Origin: Methanobacterium sp.
Lineage (GTDB): Archaea; Methanobacteriota; Methanobacteria; Methanobacteriales; Methanobacteriaceae
Length of the DNA: 7,494 nt
Assembly: GCA_009712615.1 (NCBI GenBank)
Contig: WASR01000243.1
Coordinates: 1-7,494 of the forward strand
Reading direction: 5' to 3'
Position numbers and translations under genes: made by a program. Numbering within the stretch: position 1 is the stretch's first letter; each line of letters opens with the position of its first letter. The notes under the pieces are model-generated. The model saw nothing but the letters and a program-made list of their open reading frames with translations, did no database searches and was not told where the DNA came from. Positions 4,482-7,494 of this stretch are shown here, in pieces.

Positions 4482-5834
4482 TTAAACACCCCTAACAATC
4501 GATGCAATGGTTTTCAGTATTATTGGACCGTCCATCCTTGTCTGTCGGAGTATGTATCTTGGGCTTAGATAAAACTCTGTGAATGCTTTCTTCTGTAATT
4601 TTCTTAGTTCTTCCAATGAACAGTCCACAGTTTCTAGAACTGGGCTTAATAAGGTATACTTGGACCAGTCATTGATTTTTATCAAATTTTCACTGGCAGC
4701 TTTGAGATAGAAGTCTGTTCCAGGATAGGGTGTTGCCAATGAAAATACTGCGTAGGATGGTTCCAGTACTTTTACAAAATTGATGGTGTTTCTAATACTG
4801 CTCTTGGTATCTCCAGGCATTCCAAGAACAACAGAAGCTATTGTCCTCATACCATATTTTCTTGTGAGTTCAAAGGTTTCTTTTATCTTGGCAATGTTGG
4901 TTTTTTTATTCACCTCATTTAGTACTTGTTGATCTGCAGATTCAACCCCTAAAAACATGGTGATGCACCCAGCATCTTTCATGGTTTTCAACAAGTCTTC
5001 GGATATTGTGTCAACCCTTGCAGTACAGCCCCAGTAATTCTTTAGGCCCCTTTCTTTAATTGCTTCACATATCTCATAGACTCTTTTTTTGTTGATGGTG
5101 AAAGTGTCATCCATAAATGCCACCATTTCTATGTCATGTTCGTTTACAAGATGTTCCATTTCATCAACAACACTCTTTGCAGATCTTAAGCGTAGCTTTT
5201 GACCATGCATTGCAGATGATGCACAGAAGGAGCATTGATATGGGCAGCCTCTACCAGATATTATGGTACCGGTTGTAAGCTTCATGTTAAGAATTTTGTA
5301 CTCATCCATCGGCAGTAAATGCCTTGCAGGAAATGGGAGACTGTCTAGATCTTCAATGATTTTTCTAGGTTCAGTTACAAAATCCTTCGTAGCAATACCC
5401 TCAACTTCCCTTAGATCTCTTCCAGTTTCCAATGCATCAACAAGGTCCACCATTGTTAATTCACCTTCTCCCTTAACAACGATATCAACAAAATCGTTTT
5501 TTAGCATTTCTGGAAATGTGAATGTGGGATGGTAACCACCTAAAACAGTCACAGCATTTGGACAAACCTTTTTAGACAGTTTTGCTGTTTCAAGAGCACT
5601 TCCTATGGTTGGTGTGACAGAGGTAATTGCAACAATATCAGGCGAATATTTTTCGATTTCCTTTCCAACACCTTCATGATCCATTTCAAGGGCCGGTGCA
5701 TCTAATATTTTTACTGTAACTCCATTTTTTTCAAGCATAGCTGCAATATATGCTATACCCAATGGAGGTGCAACTAAACCTATAAATTTATATTTTGACG
5801 AGTTATACGGTGGATTTATCATCAATACCTTCAT
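4482..5834 (-). CDS. Cobalamin-binding-domain radical SAM protein, substrate unknown
   Basis: This is a 450-residue class B-type radical SAM protein: an N-terminal Rossmann-like B12-binding domain, a radical SAM TIM barrel, and a C-terminal helical tail. Visible in domain one: MINPPY (5-10), APPLGIAYIAAMLEKNG (22-38), PDIVAITSVTPT (65-76), VLGGYHPTFTFPE (97-109) and VVKGEGE (119-125). No DxHxxG motif is present, so any cobalamin would bind base-off without a His ligand. SGRGCPYQCSFC (193-204) supplies the 4Fe-4S cysteines C197, C201 and C204. ATPYPGTDFY and FYLSPRYILR typify the barrel end and tail. Such proteins methylate or cyclise unreactive carbons (hopanoid, tetraether-lipid and bacteriochlorophyll enzymes are relatives), but the substrate cannot be read from sequence. 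The ATG overlaps the stop of the upstream ThDP gene as ATGA, and GAGGT lies just before it, so the two are translationally coupled and probably act in one pathway. Confidence 0.88.
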   Translation of the reverse strand: MKVLMINPPYNSSKYKFIGLVAPPLGIAYIAAMLEKNGVTVKILDAPALEMDHEGVGKEIEKYSPDIVAITSVTPTIGSALETAKLSKKVCPNAVTVLGGYHPTFTFPEMLKNDFVDIVVKGEGELTMVDLVDALETGRDLREVEGIATKDFVTEPRKIIEDLDSLPFPARHLLPMDEYKILNMKLTTGTIISGRGCPYQCSFCASSAMHGQKLRLRSAKSVVDEMEHLVNEHDIEMVAFMDDTFTINKKRVYEICEAIKERGLKNYWGCTARVDTISEDLLKTMKDAGCITMFLGVESADQQVLNEVNKKTNIAKIKETFELTRKYGMRTIASVVLGMPGDTKSSIRNTINFVKVLEPSYAVFSLATPYPGTDFYLKAASENLIKINDWSKYTLLSPVLETVDCSLEELRKLQKKAFTEFYLSPRYILRQTRMDGPIILKTIASIVRGV

Positions 5835-7441
5835 TCTAATACCTCTGGCAATGGAATATCTTCTGTTTGATCTACTTCAATATCAATAAGATATGGTTTG
5901 TTCATCGTTAAAGCTTTCCCTACAGCCATCATAACTTCTCCCGGAGAATTAACACTCACACTATTAATATGGTATGATTCTGCTAGTTTTTCAAAGTCAG
6001 GATTTTCCAATTCAACCTGATAACTTTTTCCATAATACATTTCCTGCCATTGCTTAATTATCCTGAGTGAATTGTTGTTGATTATGCAGATCAGAATTGG
6101 AAGATTTAATTCATGAATTGTACCAAGTTCCTGCAGTGTCATCTGAAAATCACCATCGCCCACAATGGCTATAACTGGTTTTCCTGGTTTTGCAAGGGAT
6201 GCTCCTATTGCACCGGGGACACCATATCCCATTGGTCCAAAGCCTCCTGAAAAAAGTAATGATGCAGGGGTTTTAACATTTCTAAGCAGTGTGACCCATG
6301 TGGTATGGGTTCCAGCATCATTAACAATTATAGAATCTTTAGCAGTATCAAGAATCTCTTTAATGGCCAGTTGAGGTTTAATTGGTATGGTGTTAAAGTT
6401 TGTTTTCACATTAAATGTTTTAGGATTTTCAAATACTTTAGAAAGCCATTCATCTGTATTTAACATGTGAATATTGTTTAATTCATCTAAAAATTGACTA
6501 ACATCTCCTTGAATCTTTATGTCTCCTTCAAGAACTCTTTCATCAAGATTTACATGTATCACTTTGGCTTCACCTATTCCTAGGCAGGTACGTTCAGATA
6601 ACCTGCACCCAAGTGCAAGGATCAGATCAGAATTTTTTCCAGCGTAATTGGCTGCTTTGGTTCCCCTTAAACCAATCATCCCAACAGACAACTCATGATC
6701 TTCAGGAATTACTCCGCGTGCAGGATAAGTGCTTGCAACTGGAATTTTATGTTCCTCTGAAAAATTTAAAAGTTTATCTGATGATTTAGCCCATAAAACA
6801 CCTGCACCAGCAATTATCAAAGGCCTTTCGGAATTTTCGATGAGTTTCAAACTCTTTTCTATGATGGATGGGTTGATGTAATTTTCATTGTTATTATTTT
6901 CCAAAATCGAATCAACCAAACTGTCTTCCACTAAACTCTCAAGAACATCCTTTGGAAAATTTAGATGTACAGGACCTTTGCGTTTGTACTTTAATATGTT
7001 AAATGCATTTACAAGTGCTAAAACACCCTCTTCTGCGTTTTGTATCTCAAAACTTTCGATGGTTATGGGTTGGAACACTCCGTTGATATCAATGTCTTGA
7101 AATCCATCTTTACCCTTCAATTTTAGGGGCACATCCCCGGTTATCACGATCATTGGCACAGAATCTTTATAAGCAGTAGCAACCCCCATGACTAAATTCA
7201 TGGCTCCTGGACCTCCTGTTGCTATGCATACACCCGTATCTGATGATGATCTTGCAAAACAATCTGCAGCATGTGCTGCTCCTTGTTCATGTCTCATTAG
7301 AACATGTTGAATTTTAGATTCTTTCATTGCATCATACAATGGTAAAATCTGTTCTCCAGGATGTCCAAAAATAAATTTAACACCAAATTTTTCGAAAACT
7401 TTAACCAGTGCATCAGCACATCGTAGCGTATGAGATTCCAT
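5831..7441 (-). CDS. ThDP-dependent enzyme, acetolactate synthase large-subunit type
   Basis: This 536-residue enzyme joins or cleaves alpha-keto acids using thiamine diphosphate. The PYR domain has FIFGHPGEQILPLYDAM (23-39) and RHEQGAAHAADCFAR (50-64) with the ylide-activating Glu E52. A central domain (about 190-320) includes GLRGTKAANYA and LALGCRLSERT. The PP domain has GPMGYGVPGAIGASLA and the ThDP motif GDG (428-430) to NNN (455-457). The KQWQEMYYGKSY segment holds W465, matching the Trp that sets keto-acid preference in acetohydroxyacid synthases. FQ of the 'DAFQE' motif is kept (F114, Q115), but the Lys of the usual 'ITKHSF' is Ile (I128). No small regulatory subunit gene is adjacent; a coupled radical SAM gene follows. 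It may be a true acetolactate synthase or a paralogue with another keto-acid pair. AAAGG lies too close to the ATG (three bases) to be a good Shine-Dalgarno site. Confidence 0.88.
   Translation of the reverse strand: MESHTLRCADALVKVFEKFGVKFIFGHPGEQILPLYDAMKESKIQHVLMRHEQGAAHAADCFARSSSDTGVCIATGGPGAMNLVMGVATAYKDSVPMIVITGDVPLKLKGKDGFQDIDINGVFQPITIESFEIQNAEEGVLALVNAFNILKYKRKGPVHLNFPKDVLESLVEDSLVDSILENNNNENYINPSIIEKSLKLIENSERPLIIAGAGVLWAKSSDKLLNFSEEHKIPVASTYPARGVIPEDHELSVGMIGLRGTKAANYAGKNSDLILALGCRLSERTCLGIGEAKVIHVNLDERVLEGDIKIQGDVSQFLDELNNIHMLNTDEWLSKVFENPKTFNVKTNFNTIPIKPQLAIKEILDTAKDSIIVNDAGTHTTWVTLLRNVKTPASLLFSGGFGPMGYGVPGAIGASLAKPGKPVIAIVGDGDFQMTLQELGTIHELNLPILICIINNNSLRIIKQWQEMYYGKSYQVELENPDFEKLAESYHINSVSVNSPGEVMMAVGKALTMNKPYLIDIEVDQTEDIPLPEVLE
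5841..5845 (-). promoter_or_regulatory. Internal Shine-Dalgarno site GAGGT of the radical SAM gene
   Basis: On the minus strand GAGGT lies six bases before the radical SAM ATG (5834), inside the last codons of the ThDP gene. With the ATGA overlap it supports coupled translation. Confidence 0.6.
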
Positions 7442-7464
7442 TACCTTTAATATGGTTTTTATAT

Positions 7465-7472
7465 AGTATAAA
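7465..7472 (-). promoter_or_regulatory. TATA box of the ThDP enzyme-radical SAM operon
   Basis: TTTATACT on the minus strand is 24-31 bases upstream of ATG 7441, predicting a start at or near the codon. A second TATA-like string, TATATAAAA (7465-7457), is about eight bases closer and would start inside the gene. Confidence 0.5.
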
Positions 7473-7482
7473 TTTTGGGAAT

Positions 7483-7493
7483 TGAGATTCTCA
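7483..7493. promoter_or_regulatory. Short palindrome upstream of the operon TATA box
   Basis: TGAGA-T-TCTCA is a perfect 5-bp inverted repeat with a one-base centre, about 10 bases upstream of the TATA box, where an activator or repressor could bind. The string TGAGATTC recurs at 7431-7438 in the first codons of the gene. Chance is not excluded for so short a site. Confidence 0.2.
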
Positions 7494-7494
7494 T

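Overview
The window reads as chromosomal DNA of an A+T-rich methanogenic archaeon, most likely of the order Methanobacteriales (Methanobacterium or a close relative). Evidence: an Orc1/Cdc6 replication initiator, an archease, an MptE-type enzyme of methanopterin synthesis, TATA boxes with the spacing typical of archaea, and oligo-T terminators. No tRNA, rRNA, CRISPR array, insertion sequence or integrase was seen.

Layout, left to right. Positions 67-537 (minus) encode archease, helper of the RNA ligase RtcB. Divergent from it, 672-860 (plus) encodes a 62-residue protein with one membrane segment that I do not recognise. It converges on an Orc1/Cdc6 gene at 879-2009 (minus). Upstream of that lies mptE at 2082-2840 (minus), with its own promoter. 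A gap of about 350 bases (2841-3194) holds the divergent promoters of mptE and of a class V aminotransferase gene (3195-4364, plus). The aminotransferase gene keeps one reading frame and family-typical length but carries three in-frame stop codons (TAG, TGA, TAG) within 33 bases. A convergent, A+T-rich intergenic stretch with terminators for both strands follows. The right part is a two-gene minus-strand operon: a thiamine-diphosphate enzyme of the acetolactate synthase type (5831-7441), then, coupled by an ATGA overlap, a cobalamin-binding-domain radical SAM protein (4482-5834).

How the genes relate. Most are independent housekeeping or cofactor genes (RNA ligation, replication, methanopterin, amino-nitrogen metabolism). 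The clear functional unit is the ThDP enzyme plus radical SAM pair, whose pathway I cannot name. The most striking anomaly is the three-stop cluster in the aminotransferase. It lies in a short self-complementary segment with otherwise intact coding sequence on both sides, so it is a fresh pseudogene, a sequence error, or a recoding site. The leader of the same gene contains two tiny chained reading frames and a possible hairpin. Four genes in the window (archease, orc1/cdc6, mptE, ThDP enzyme) have a TATA box about 21-36 bases upstream of the start codon and no well-placed Shine-Dalgarno site, suggesting leaderless mRNAs. The others have clear Shine-Dalgarno sites.
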